DNA from: an uncultured Mobiluncus sp.
GTDB lineage: Bacteria; Actinomycetota; Actinomycetes; Actinomycetales; Actinomycetaceae
Length of the DNA stretch: 64,000 bases
Assembly: GCF_947087965.1 (NCBI RefSeq)
Contig: NZ_CAMUES010000005.1
Span: 124,001 to 188,000, forward strand
Reading direction: 5' to 3'
The position numbers and the translations under genes are program-made. How positions within the stretch are numbered: position 1 is the stretch's first letter; each line of letters begins with the position of its first letter. The notes under the pieces were generated by a model, which had not been told where the DNA came from, made no database searches, and saw nothing but the letters and a program-made list of their open reading frames with translations. Positions 1 to 7,967 of the stretch are shown here, in pieces.

Positions 1-2
1 TC

Positions 3-350
3 AAGCATTACTTCGGTTCCGCAAATTCGGATTCTGCTGGCGTGTTTTACCTTGTAAAGCCCAAAGAAACGCAAACAGGGATGCTTATCCCCTCCAAAAA
101 AGCCGTACTGAAGATTGAAAACAATCTTGACATCAATGAAGCGGAAATCATCGTAGAAGACATACGTTACTTCCAAGGTGAAGCGCGATTACAGCGTGCT
201 TTCGATATGCGCTGGGGCGAATGGCGAATGCCGGACATAGATATTTCCGATGACATCGCCGAGACTGAGGCCCAAAAAACCATCGACCTTCTGGATTACA
301 TGCGGGACAACCAGGCAAGGCTCGGCATGCATATTGTGGATTTCGAATAA
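3..350 (+). CDS. C-terminal part of an unrecognised protein
   Basis: The frame is open from the window edge, so the true start lies upstream; the GTG at 42 is internal to the open frame. About 115 residues are visible, soluble and mildly acidic, ending in IVDFE. I do not recognise a family. It is followed 27 bp later by another gene on the same strand and then by a truncated DNA adenine methylase gene, so it may belong to a methylation or defence operon, but that is inference from position only. Confidence 0.5.
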   Translation, partial: KHYFGSANSDSAGVFYLVKPKETQTGMLIPSKKAVLKIENNLDINEAEIIVEDIRYFQGEARLQRAFDMRWGEWRMPDIDISDDIAETEAQKTIDLLDYMRDNQARLGMHIVDFE

Positions 351-377
351 TGGGCTGCTACAGGTAAGGAGAGAACA

Positions 378-1148
378 ATGACAACGGCTACGTTGAAACC
401 GAAAATGATTGAAGAAGAGATGGAGCTTATCTTCTTTGAAGATAAGCTTCATCATGACGACGTCGATTTTCCGCCTATTGAAAAAATGGAGCGCAAGGGT
501 GGCTCCAGGCGGTGTGAATGGAACTTGGTTAAGCCTTGCACCGAGGAAGCTACCATGTTCTATGACGTGACCACGACTGATTATTTTGCCGACGATATCG
601 ACGAAGCGACGCATGTTTCAAGAACCTGCCTGTGCCCACGTCACTTCGTTTACCGAATGCGCTCACTTATCGAGATTCGTATGCGACTTTGGGAAAGGCC
701 CGGTGAGCGACTGATTGACTGGGTTGACCGCTACGGATTTCTTTCCGAACCACATTCAGCAAAACCATTGAAAGAACGGCTGAAGGAAAATCCCTTGAAC
801 CTCGAAGACCATCAGACCATTGATGGTGTCGAGTGCGACGCCTATGGCTTTCCCCTGGGTGTAGCTGCCGCTTTGGAGCGCGGGACGGCGCGTCGAACAC
901 ATTCGAATCTTCCGCCGAACTGGATAAGCATCATCGATGAACTTGACCGGGAACTGTCGAAAGTGGATCCAAACTACGAGCTCAAGTCCGTAGCCAACGT
1001 CAAAGGACAGCTGCGCTACCCGGCACACATTGCAGGCTGGCGCACGGAGCCGAACCAAAGGGACGACCCAGAATTCAAGCAGAAAAATGCCGAGTTTCGC
1101 CGCATTATTAAGGAATACACACGCCGTATCCGCAAGCTCCGACTCTGA
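378..1148 (+). CDS. hypothetical protein, 256 aa
   Basis: The ATG at 378 has a clear AAGGAG ribosome binding site. The protein is soluble, acidic at the N-terminus (EEEMELIFFED) and strongly basic at the C-terminus (EYTRRIRKLRL). A CTEEA and a TCLCPRH cysteine/histidine pair near residues 55 and 84 could bind metal, but I do not recognise a domain. It probably shares a transcript with the gene before it and with the methylase fragment after it. Confidence 0.6.
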   Translation: MTTATLKPKMIEEEMELIFFEDKLHHDDVDFPPIEKMERKGGSRRCEWNLVKPCTEEATMFYDVTTTDYFADDIDEATHVSRTCLCPRHFVYRMRSLIEIRMRLWERPGERLIDWVDRYGFLSEPHSAKPLKERLKENPLNLEDHQTIDGVECDAYGFPLGVAAALERGTARRTHSNLPPNWISIIDELDRELSKVDPNYELKSVANVKGQLRYPAHIAGWRTEPNQRDDPEFKQKNAEFRRIIKEYTRRIRKLRL

Positions 1149-1220
1149 ACTACAGACACTCGACTTGAGAACATTCAAGTGTTTAGTTATTAAGACGACT
1201 ATACTTTTGCTGAGAGGAAT

Positions 1221-1290
1221 GTGAGCACTCATATGAAGCCAATGGTGAAGTACAGGGGTGGAAAAACTAAGGAAATCCCTGAAATGTTAC
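1221..1290 (+). pseudogene. 5' fragment of a DNA adenine methylase (Dam/D12 class), cut by the IS
   Basis: From GTG 1221 or ATG 1233 the frame reads MKPMVKYRGGKTKEIPEML. This matches the conserved N-terminal motif X of D12-class N6-adenine methyltransferases (K-Y-x-G-G-K). The match stops at 1290, exactly where the IS3 left inverted repeat begins, and the frame runs on into IS sequence. No continuation of the methylase is visible beyond the IS right end at 2585, so the rest appears to be deleted. The reading frame and IS junction are seen directly; the family call rests on a short motif. Confidence 0.6.
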
Positions 1291-1318
1291 TGAAGCGTAC
1301 TGGGTTTTGTTCCGCTTC

Positions 1319-2227
1319 TTATGTGGGTGCTAGTTGTTTAGCATGGGTTTGATTGTAGCGGGTTATCACCTCCTCGGGGGTGGAATAGTTCAGGGATTCG
1401 TGAAGGCGGGTATTGTTCCACCAGTAAACCCAGTTCATGGTGGCGAACTCGACCTCGGACAGGGTTTCCCAGGTTTGCGAATAGATCAGTTCGGTCTTAT
1501 ATAAACCATTTACGGTCTCTGCCAGGTCGTTATCGTAGGTGTCTCCCACGGTTCCGGTAGAAGGTTTTATACCGTAATCAGTGAGTTTGTCGTTATAGGC
1601 AATGGAGGTGTACTGGCTACCGTGATCGCAATGATGCACCAGGCCTGCAAGATTGTCTCTTGCTAGGGCTATGGCCTGCTCGAGTGCTTGCAGGGGCAGT
1701 ACCTCGGTTTTCATTGATGACCGGGTAGCCCACCCCACAATCTTTCGAGAATACACATCGGTTACGAACGCTATATAAACAAAACCAGAAAGAGTACGAA
1801 CGTAGGTAATATCTGCTACCCACAACCTGTTAGGCCTATCTGCGCTAAACTGGCGATTAACTAGATTCGGGCGTGCACCAGGGGCCTTAGAAGGACGGGT
1901 AGTAACTGGTCTGCGTCCCCTACACGCTCCGCAAATCCCGGCCAGACGCATCAATCTGCCAGTTTGTTCCTGCCCGATATCCCATCCAGTCCGGCGCATA
2001 GCACGCCAGATTTTACGAATCCCGTAAACCCGGAAGTTATCATCGAAAATCTTCACGATTTCCTCTACTAGCACGGCATCTCTCAATCGCCTAGCACACA
2101 CAGTTCTTGACTTTGCCGCCCGGTAACCACGCGAAGTGATAAAGCCCCCAACCGTGTGTTCTCTCATAACCCGGCAAATACGCTCGACCGAGAAACAATC
2201 ACGATACTCATCAATAAACGCAATCAT
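1319..2227 (-). CDS. IS3-family transposase orfB (DDE integrase domain)
   Basis: This is a 302-residue rve-type transposase. The N-terminal helix-turn-helix region (GIRKIWRAMRRTGWDIGQ) precedes the catalytic core. The DDE residues are visible as VADITYV (first Asp), HCDHGSQY (second Asp) and NDLAETVNG (Glu), and the length is typical of IS3 orfB. It overlaps orfA by 4 bp (ATGA), so it is made by coupling or by a -1 frameshift fusion, as in other IS3 members. The reading frame is intact, so the element could still be active. Confidence 0.9.
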   Translation of the reverse strand: MIAFIDEYRDCFSVERICRVMREHTVGGFITSRGYRAAKSRTVCARRLRDAVLVEEIVKIFDDNFRVYGIRKIWRAMRRTGWDIGQEQTGRLMRLAGICGACRGRRPVTTRPSKAPGARPNLVNRQFSADRPNRLWVADITYVRTLSGFVYIAFVTDVYSRKIVGWATRSSMKTEVLPLQALEQAIALARDNLAGLVHHCDHGSQYTSIAYNDKLTDYGIKPSTGTVGDTYDNDLAETVNGLYKTELIYSQTWETLSEVEFATMNWVYWWNNTRLHESLNYSTPEEVITRYNQTHAKQLAPT

Positions 2228-2541
2228 TTCATCCCGGGGTGGTCGAGCTCTTTCGTGAAAAAAGCCGATGCGAGCTTCAAAATCTCGTTAGTACGTTTAA
2301 GCTCCGCGTTTTCCTTACGCAACCGCCTTATCTCGGCAGATTCCTCCCGACTAACCCCAGGTCTTTCTCCCTGGTCTATCTCGGCTTGAACAACCCAGCG
2401 ACGCAATGATTCACGACTCACACCAAGCTTTAACCCGGTATCACTAATAATCGCTGCTCTCGAACCAGGATCATCCCGAAGCCGGTCAAACACCAACCCG
2501 ACAGCACGATCCCTAAACTCCTGCGAATACTTCCTAGGCAT
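2224..2541 (-). CDS. IS3-family transposase orfA (HTH DNA-binding)
   Basis: A 105-residue protein with the HTH_Tnp_1 layout. It starts MPRKYSQEFRDRAV, has a helix-turn-helix around GLKLGVSRESLRRWV and then a leucine-zipper-like coiled coil (IRRLRKENAELKRTNEIL). It binds the IS ends and forms the transframe OrfAB transposase with orfB. The start ATG is at 2541, inside the right end of the IS. Confidence 0.9.
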   Translation of the reverse strand: MPRKYSQEFRDRAVGLVFDRLRDDPGSRAAIISDTGLKLGVSRESLRRWVVQAEIDQGERPGVSREESAEIRRLRKENAELKRTNEILKLASAFFTKELDHPGMK

Positions 2542-2628
2542 GTCTCTATCCCCTCAAAAACAGGCACAAAAACTGGGACACTTCACGTTCATGCATGCCC
2601 GTAAGATTCCCTGGCGCGGATAAACAGG

Positions 2629-2676
2629 GAGATTTGGGGGGTAGCTGCCAATAATGGCAGCTACCCCCCAAATCTC
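2629..2676. terminator. Perfect 22-bp hairpin between the IS and the ATPase gene
   Basis: Arms 2629-2650 and 2655-2676 are perfect reverse complements around a 4-nt ATAA loop. Neither side has a strong T-run, though CCTTTT follows on the plus side. It could be a bidirectional terminator or a remnant of a mobile-element end. Confidence 0.5.
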
Positions 2677-2787
2677 ACCTTTTAGCAGCAAACACAAGCC
2701 GAGCCGGATGTCGGGCGCGACTGGAGCTGAGGGCGATGAGTCGCCCCCACTAAAACCTCTCTCTCGGCAAAGTACTTGGTGGCAGCT

Positions 2788-2850
2788 CGGCAAAACGACC
2801 GATAAGTTTCCGGCAAAACGACCGATAAGTTTCCGGCAAATCGAACGATA
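2788..2850 (+). repeat. 23-bp tandem repeats, probable operator of the ATPase gene
   Basis: Two exact 23-bp units (2788-2810 and 2811-2833) start CGGCAAAACGACCGATAAG and are followed by a partial diverged third copy (2834-2850). The array ends 18 bp before the ATG of the DUF4143 ATPase. Short tandem repeats in this position suggest a regulator-binding array, possibly for autoregulation. That role is inferred. Confidence 0.6.
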
Positions 2851-2868
2851 TACTGATAAAATGTCGGT

Positions 2869-4143
2869 ATGCTCACGAAAATTCCTGGCGCTCCCGAGGA
2901 CTATCTACCCCGGTATTTAGACGAAGAACTACGGGCATTATTTCCGCAGCTGCCCGCGGTTGCGATTGACGGTGCCAAGGGCGTGGGGAAAACCGAAACC
3001 GCACAGCGGTGGGTGGAGCATTTACTGGCTTTGGATAATCCTGAGGTGGGACAACTCATCGCCGCCGATACCGTAAACCAGCTCACTAAATACGCAACAA
3101 CCTGCGTAGATGAATGGCAGAAATACCCACCCGTGTGGGACACGGTACGCCGTCTCGTGGATCAACAGACACCCAACAGGTTCCTGCTAACTGGCAGCGC
3201 CACGCCCGTTTCCGGGGTAGACACACACAGCGGAGCAGGACGTATCGCTTCTCTGCGACTGCGCCCCTTGAGCCTGGCCGAGCGTCCCAGTACCAGCCCC
3301 AGCGTGTTCATTAGCCGCTTGTTCTCAGGCGACGCGGAAATATCCGGTGAAACCAATTATGGACTCACGGATTATGCCAAAGCTATCTGTGAGACCGGGA
3401 TGCCCCAGATTTTCCGCACCTCCCCACGCGCCCGACGGATTTTGATAGATGGCTATATCCAGCGCATTATCGACCACGACATCCCCGAACAAGGCGTGTT
3501 GATGCGTAAACCCCAAAGTCTTAGAGCCTGGATGAGTGCTTACGCAGCCGCGTCCTCAACCACCGCCAGCTACTCTGCCATCTTGGATGCCGCTAGTCCT
3601 GGAGAACCCGATAAACCCGCGAAAAGTACCACCCAGAATATTCGCGAGCTGTTGACCCAACTGTGGATTCTCGATCCAGTACCCGGTTGGGCACCAACTG
3701 GCACGTCCCTGAAACGACTCACTTTCGGGCCCAAGCATCAACTGTTCGACCCCGGTATCGCCGCTGTCCTGACGGGAACCACCCCCGAAACACTGCTCAG
3801 CGGCAAACCCGGCAGTATGGAAACCTTCGGGCAGCTCTTTGAGGCACTGGCTACTTTAACTGTGCGTGCGGCCGGACAAGCCGCGGAAGCCAAATGCTAC
3901 CACCTGCGCACCCGCGCTGGGGAACACGAAATCGACCTGATTTTGGAGCGCTACGATGGGAAAGTCATTGCTTTCGAGGTCAAACTAGCCACCACCGTGA
4001 ATGAAAACGACCTGAAGCACCTGCACTGGCTGGGCGAACAACTCGGAAAACGGCTGGTCGAGCGCATCGTAATCACCACCGGACAATTTGCATTCCGCCG
4101 CCCCGATGGCATCGTCATCGTCCCCCTCGCCTTGCTGGGGTAA
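2869..4143 (+). CDS. AAA-family ATPase with DUF4143 domain
   Basis: The protein is 424 aa, typical for the AAA_14/DUF4143 family. Walker A is GAKGVGKT at residues 35-42, DEWQKYPPVW follows as the Walker B-like segment, and LLTGSATP is the sensor strand. The C-terminal part contains EIDLILERYDGKVIAFEVK, which resembles the PD-(D/E)XK-like core of DUF4143. Such ATPases are common in actinobacteria and their cellular role is not settled. The gene is complete, stands alone and is preceded by the 23-bp repeat array. The start ATG lacks a good Shine-Dalgarno sequence, so the mRNA may be nearly leaderless. Confidence 0.85.
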   Translation: MLTKIPGAPEDYLPRYLDEELRALFPQLPAVAIDGAKGVGKTETAQRWVEHLLALDNPEVGQLIAADTVNQLTKYATTCVDEWQKYPPVWDTVRRLVDQQTPNRFLLTGSATPVSGVDTHSGAGRIASLRLRPLSLAERPSTSPSVFISRLFSGDAEISGETNYGLTDYAKAICETGMPQIFRTSPRARRILIDGYIQRIIDHDIPEQGVLMRKPQSLRAWMSAYAAASSTTASYSAILDAASPGEPDKPAKSTTQNIRELLTQLWILDPVPGWAPTGTSLKRLTFGPKHQLFDPGIAAVLTGTTPETLLSGKPGSMETFGQLFEALATLTVRAAGQAAEAKCYHLRTRAGEHEIDLILERYDGKVIAFEVKLATTVNENDLKHLHWLGEQLGKRLVERIVITTGQFAFRRPDGIVIVPLALLG

Positions 4144-4187
4144 CGCTAAGATACCTGCATAAGTACGAGAGATTAACCGCTGGGATT

Positions 4188-4380
4188 CGCTCTTGCTCAC
4201 ACCCCTATCCGTGAGCTCGCTGCGCTCCCTCCCGGGGTCGGGGTTCGCTATGTTCCCCCTGTCGGGGTATTCGCAATCGCTGCGCTCTTGCTCACACCCC
4301 TATCCGTGAGCTCGCTGCGCTCCCTCCCGGGGTCGGGGTTCGCTATGTTCCCCCTGTCGGGGTATTCGCAATCGCTGCGC
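4188..4380. repeat. 95-bp tandem repeat, two copies
   Basis: Copies at 4188-4285 and 4283-4380 are identical, with a period of 95 bp. The unit is rich in short palindromic pieces (GAGCTCGCTGCGCTC, CCCCTGTCGGGG). It carries no gene and lies just upstream, in plus orientation, of the tRNA-Pro terminator region. It may be a structured intergenic repeat of the host chromosome. Confidence 0.75.
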
Positions 4381-4417
4381 GATTGCATGCCCCTTAGCCG
4401 AAGCGGCAAATACCTTT

Positions 4418-4543
4418 CCGGTTTTGTTTTGCCGCGGACTGCGTCCGCGGCTACGTTGCGCGGCCCCAGCTCGCTTACGCAAGCAAGCTTGCGACGCGGC
4501 TGTGTCGCGCAACTAGCCCGCTTCGCGGGCAAAACAAAACCGG
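4418..4543. repeat. 126-bp inverted-repeat unit with nested hairpins
   Basis: The ends are perfect 16-bp inverted repeats (4418-4433 CCGGTTTTGTTTTGCC and 4528-4543). Internal short hairpins lie between them, such as GCGGACTGCGTCCGC and GCCCGCTTCGCGGGC. The right arm also supplies the T-rich tail of the tRNA terminator. It resembles a REP- or MITE-like structure. No coding sequence was recognised inside. Confidence 0.55.
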
Positions 4544-4565
4544 TCAAGGTGCTTACCTTGACCGG
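4531..4565 (-). terminator. Rho-independent terminator of the tRNA-Pro transcript
   Basis: Read on the minus strand, an 11-bp perfect stem (arms 4555-4565 and 4540-4550, loop 4551-4554) is followed by TTTTGTTTT. It begins directly after the tRNA-Pro 3' end at 4566, so the left end of the element still carries the native downstream flank of the tRNA gene. Confidence 0.75.
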
Positions 4566-4611
4566 AGTCGGGGTGGCGGGATTTGAACCCGCGGCCTCTT
4601 CGTCCCGAACG
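4566..4611 (-). repeat. Left attachment site: 3' end of tRNA-Pro(CGG)
   Basis: These 46 bp are identical to 14435-14480. On the minus strand they contain the anticodon loop TTCGGGA (anticodon CGG), half of the anticodon stem, the variable region and the complete T arm and acceptor 3' strand of a tRNA-Pro. The sequence then diverges (GGTTC), so no complete tRNA is present. Tyrosine integrases often use tRNA 3' ends as att sites. Confidence 0.85.
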
Positions 4612-4690
4612 GTTCTTTTTGGTGTTGTATGGTGTGTTTGGCTTGTTTTATTTGGGTGTTTATTGCAGGGGTTTGTGTGTATTGCGTTGT

Positions 4691-4712
4691 GGGGGTACGC
4701 GGGGGGTACGCG
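4691..4712. promoter_or_regulatory. Candidate left arm-type integrase binding site
   Basis: A doubled GGGGTACGC motif lies 79 bp inside the left att. The same 22-bp arrangement, with 20 of 22 bases matching, occurs at 14353-14374 inside the right end. Paired internal repeats near both att sites are what arm-type sites of tyrosine integrases look like. The function is inferred. Confidence 0.55.
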
Positions 4713-4839
4713 TTTTGTTGTGGGTTAGGTTGGTAGTGGTGGTTGTGTTGGTGTGTTTTCGTGTGGTGTGGGTGACTGTTTTGCGTGGGTCTTAACCTGC
4801 GAGTGAGTGTGGTTTTAGGGGTTGGAGGGAATATCTACC

Positions 4840-5059
4840 GATATCCAGGGAAATGGAATGGATATCCAGGGAAGTATGACGGATATCCAAGGGGTCGAAT
4901 CGGATATCCAAGGGCTGGAAAGGATATCCAGGTAGTTTTGGTGGATATCCAAGGATAGCAGAATTGATATCCAAGAACGTTGACGGATATCCAAGGGTTA
5001 TTTACGGGTATCCAGGAAAATGACACAGATATCCAGGGGAATCGTTTGGATATCTAAGA
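4840..5059. repeat. Iteron array, 11 copies of GGATATCCARGG at about 20.8-bp spacing: putative replication origin
   Basis: Cores start near 4840, 4860, 4881, 4902, 4922, 4943, 4966, 4985, 5006, 5028 and 5048. Most contain the palindrome GGATATCC followed by A(A/G)GG. The spacing is two helical turns, so all copies face one side of the DNA. The array lies 130 bp upstream of the rep gene, the normal place for Rep-binding iterons. I found no canonical CRESS nonanucleotide stem-loop nearby. Nothing here is coding; open frames across it are produced by the near-21-bp period. Confidence 0.85.
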
Positions 5060-5191
5060 GGGGTGGAATGGATAAGAGGGCAAATCGTCACGGGTTTGTA
5101 AGGCCGGATATGGAGCTATAGAAAACAGGCACTTAGATGAGTGCCCGCGCTGAAAGAAAAATCAGCGCAAGATTAGAACAGGAGTATTGAT

Positions 5192-6658
5192 ATGAATTCG
5201 TACTTTGATAATAAGTTCAATCAAACCGCTGATGGTTCCCGTCGGGAGGCGCGCGAAGCGCGGCCGACCGGCGGGGAAGTCCCCTTTAGTGTTACTGGGG
5301 ACTTCAGAGACCGAGACCAGGTAGCGCCCGTGGAAGGGGCCGTGGACGTGTCGGGTGTCGGCCCGGTGGATGCGGTTCCTGATGCGGGTCTGGCGGAATC
5401 GCGGTCTTTGGTTCAGCCATTGGACAGGGAAGATTTGCAGGTTTGGCAGGAGAAAATTGAGTCCAGTGTTTATGAGTATGTAATGAACATGGACTTGGAT
5501 GCTTTGGCTCCTGGTAAGAGCACGGAAGGGGGTGATGAAACGGGTTGTTCCGGTGATGGGGCAGCAGGTAAGTCTCGCCGGGGTAGGCGTGATAGTAGGT
5601 CGTATGCGTGGATGGTTGTGATTACTTATCTGAACCAGGATGAGATACGCAGGACACAAGCCGAGGGTATCGGCGTTGTTCGTGCCCACAAGGACGCTTT
5701 AGCGAGAGTCTTTGATTTGATGGGTCGGTATGATGCTGGTGTTTGGCAGGTTGAGTCTGGGGAAGATACTGGTTTGGTGCATATCCAGTTATTCCTTCAG
5801 AATCATAACCAGATACGTTTCTCGACTTTGCATAACTTGTTGGGTAATGCTCATATCGCGTCCATGTACTCTAAGCCACGGAATTGTGTGGATTATGTTA
5901 CGAAAACTGAATCGCGTATTGCTGGTCCTTTCAGTTGGGGTAAGATTGAATTAAAGGAGAATCAAGGGGAGCGTAATGACCTTGAGAAGTATTTTAATTT
6001 AATCCGTTCTGGCTTGTCACCTAATGATGTGATTCGGTTGTATCCTTACGCGGCACGTTATATTAATGCTTTGAATATTTTTGTTGAGATTCGGGAGCAG
6101 GATGATATGACGAGCTTCGTTGACCGTGACGTGTACTATTTGTATGGTGCGCCTGGGGTAGGCAAGACTCGGCTGATGTACGAGTTGTATTCTCCCCGGG
6201 AAATGTTCAGGGTTACTGATTACGAACATCCGTTCGATAATTATCAGGGTCAAAGGGTTCTGGTCTTGGACGAGTTCGATAGTAACCGTATGCCCATAGA
6301 TACTGCCTTGTCTATCCTGGATAAGTATCCTGCGGAGTTGAATGCCCGGTACCGGAATAAGCACGCGAAGTACCAAGAGGTATGGGTAATTAGTAACAAA
6401 CCCATCCAGTCCCAGTACTCGTGGTTGGGAAACAGTAGCGATGGTCGTTGGCAGGCTTTCCGGCGTCGATTTACTGCTGTGTTCAAGATGGTGCAAGGCG
6501 GGGGGCTGATAGATGTATCGAAACAGCATGGTTCGAGCGGTAAAGTCAACCCGAACGTGCCTGTTTTGACTACCGAGGACATTAAACGTCGCATCGGTAA
6601 GCAAGACGGAACTACTGACCAGACGGGTAGGTCTGGGGATAAACGGGATAAGGAATAA
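5192..6658 (+). CDS. rep: CRESS-type replication initiator (HUH endonuclease + SF3 helicase)
   Basis: This 488-residue Rep starts and finishes rolling-circle replication. Its HUH domain shows motif I (VITYLNQ, 143-149), motif II (HIQLFLQ, 197-203) and motif III with the nicking tyrosine and lysine (YVTK, 235-238). The superfamily 3 helicase domain shows Walker A GAPGVGKT (319-326), Walker B VLVLDEFD (356-363) and motif C VISN (399-402). This order is that of circovirus and pCRESS plasmid Reps. The first 130 residues are a disordered extension not usual in viral Reps. The ATG has an AGGAG site, and the iterons upstream are its likely binding sites. The gene runs head-on into the secreted-protein gene at 6667. 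Confidence 0.92.
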   Translation: MNSYFDNKFNQTADGSRREAREARPTGGEVPFSVTGDFRDRDQVAPVEGAVDVSGVGPVDAVPDAGLAESRSLVQPLDREDLQVWQEKIESSVYEYVMNMDLDALAPGKSTEGGDETGCSGDGAAGKSRRGRRDSRSYAWMVVITYLNQDEIRRTQAEGIGVVRAHKDALARVFDLMGRYDAGVWQVESGEDTGLVHIQLFLQNHNQIRFSTLHNLLGNAHIASMYSKPRNCVDYVTKTESRIAGPFSWGKIELKENQGERNDLEKYFNLIRSGLSPNDVIRLYPYAARYINALNIFVEIREQDDMTSFVDRDVYYLYGAPGVGKTRLMYELYSPREMFRVTDYEHPFDNYQGQRVLVLDEFDSNRMPIDTALSILDKYPAELNARYRNKHAKYQEVWVISNKPIQSQYSWLGNSSDGRWQAFRRRFTAVFKMVQGGGLIDVSKQHGSSGKVNPNVPVLTTEDIKRRIGKQDGTTDQTGRSGDKRDKE

Positions 6659-6666
6659 TCTCGTTT

Positions 6667-7956
6667 CTAACTGAAAACGGCTACCCCTGGGGTGTTATCA
6701 CGCCTCGGGGGTAGCCTGTTCAATCCAGGGTTCGCCCCCTCCTGGATAGGAGTCTGCAAAGGTCCCCAAAGATGGAACTTGATACGGAAAGGCACCGGCT
6801 CCTTCGTAGTATGTGAAGCACCACCCGCATCCGTCCAGCTAAACTCACGCTGAGGCCAAGTAGCCGGCACAGCAGGGTCGTTAGACTTCGCGGTAACGTG
6901 ACCAGTGTCGTGGAAAGGAGTACCAGGCTCGATAATCTTAGACGAAATGTCAGAAGAAAACTCCAGGGAAACGTCTGGTTTAGGCTTATCAGGAGGCGGA
7001 GGAGTGGTTGAACCATCAGCTTTAAGGGTCTTGAGTCTGCCGGAAAGCAGATTCTGATACTGATATTTACTACTCTGAGGATACTGCTGTAGCAAAGTAT
7101 TATCAGGAACGTTAATAATCTCAATATTGTAAGACCACTTACCTGTACCAGTACGGATAAGCCCGATAGGTGCTGTGGGGTTATAATTCTGATTATAGGG
7201 AATATTCCAAACCTTGGGTTGACCTGGAGCATTAACCGCTATGTCACCAGTAAGAGTAATCTTTACCATCGGAGGATGAGTAGACATACCATCACTGTAA
7301 GACCACCATAAATTGTGCTGCTCATTGGTAATACCAATATTAGACAGAGAGGCTAGCTGACCAACTTTACCGTTATCCTTACCATCGTTCCATTTAAGAA
7401 CAGGCTTACTTATCTGAAGGTTTACAGTACCCCAAGTCCTAGCGTTGTGTGCTACCATATTTGCCAAACTCTCCACATTACCACCTTCGGCGTAACGCCA
7501 CGGAGTATTTGTCAACTTAGAAATAACCTGTTTTACCAAGATACCGCGATAAGGGTCACTAGCGGGCGGGTCATAACCGAAAGCAGCAATCATATACCCG
7601 ATTTGCTTAATAATGGCAGCATTAGATTCAGTTTTGGGTGCTGTCCCGTCCGGCTCTAAGTAAATCGAGTTAGTAGGAGACGGTGCTGTATAAGAAACTG
7701 CTGAAGGGCTAGTACCGTTACCAGGACCATATCGCCTATCCATCAGTGAACAATACGCTGCACCTACCGAACCATCAGTAGATTGATAAGTGGTTCCGTG
7801 CCATCCCTTACGCATCTTAGGCGTCATCATAACGCTACCGGCATTAGCCGTGGACTTGTTATTGACAATGGCTACGCTCGCAATCAAAGCAGATGATAGG
7901 GCAACAGACAATGCAATAATAAGAGCAATGAGTTTCTTAGAAATCGTTTGTGTCAT
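6667..7956 (-). CDS. Secreted surface protein, 429 aa
   Basis: The N-terminus (SKKLIALIIALSVALSSALI) is a signal peptide or membrane anchor with a likely cleavage after TANA. The middle has no domain I recognise. The last 100 residues (WGPLQTPIQEG after a beta-rich stretch) resemble the repeated beta domains of actinobacterial surface proteins. No sortase motif is visible, and a terminator-like hairpin (6679-6715) lies within the last codons, so the C-terminus may be shortened relative to relatives. SD GGAG precedes the ATG. It follows the gene at 9122-7968 by 11 bp, so the two form an operon. Confidence 0.7.
   Translation of the reverse strand: MTQTISKKLIALIIALSVALSSALIASVAIVNNKSTANAGSVMMTPKMRKGWHGTTYQSTDGSVGAAYCSLMDRRYGPGNGTSPSAVSYTAPSPTNSIYLEPDGTAPKTESNAAIIKQIGYMIAAFGYDPPASDPYRGILVKQVISKLTNTPWRYAEGGNVESLANMVAHNARTWGTVNLQISKPVLKWNDGKDNGKVGQLASLSNIGITNEQHNLWWSYSDGMSTHPPMVKITLTGDIAVNAPGQPKVWNIPYNQNYNPTAPIGLIRTGTGKWSYNIEIINVPDNTLLQQYPQSSKYQYQNLLSGRLKTLKADGSTTPPPPDKPKPDVSLEFSSDISSKIIEPGTPFHDTGHVTAKSNDPAVPATWPQREFSWTDAGGASHTTKEPVPFRIKFHLWGPLQTPIQEGANPGLNRLPPRRDNTPGVAVFS
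6679..6715 (-). terminator. Hairpin terminator overlapping the end of the secreted-protein gene
   Basis: Stem GGCTACCCC/GGGGTAGCC with a further inner stem is followed on the minus strand by GTTTTCAG. It lies inside the last codons of the minus gene and just beyond rep, so it can separate the two convergent transcripts. Confidence 0.6.
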
Positions 7957-7967
7957 TATTAATACTC

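Larger units (their letters stand above)
1291..2585 (-). mobile_element. IS3-family insertion sequence
   Basis: The two orfs (orfA 2224-2541, orfB 1319-2227) are bracketed by imperfect inverted repeats. Position 1291 rightward and 2585 leftward both begin TGAAG, and 17 of the first 23 bases match. The ends have the TG...CA form usual for IS3. The flanking trinucleotides differ (TAC at 1288-1290, CGT at 2586-2588), so no target duplication is seen. This fits an adjacent deletion that also removed the rest of the methylase gene. Confidence 0.8.

Noticed and set aside
4566..4640. A complete tRNA-Pro gene at the left att
   Set aside because: Only the 3' part is present; the sequence after 4611 lacks the D arm and acceptor 5' strand. 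The same is true at 14435-14483.
4792..5026. Minus-strand open frames rich in LDI/GYP repeats across the iterons
   Set aside because: They arise because the iteron period is near 21 bp, a multiple of three; no start signal and no family similarity.
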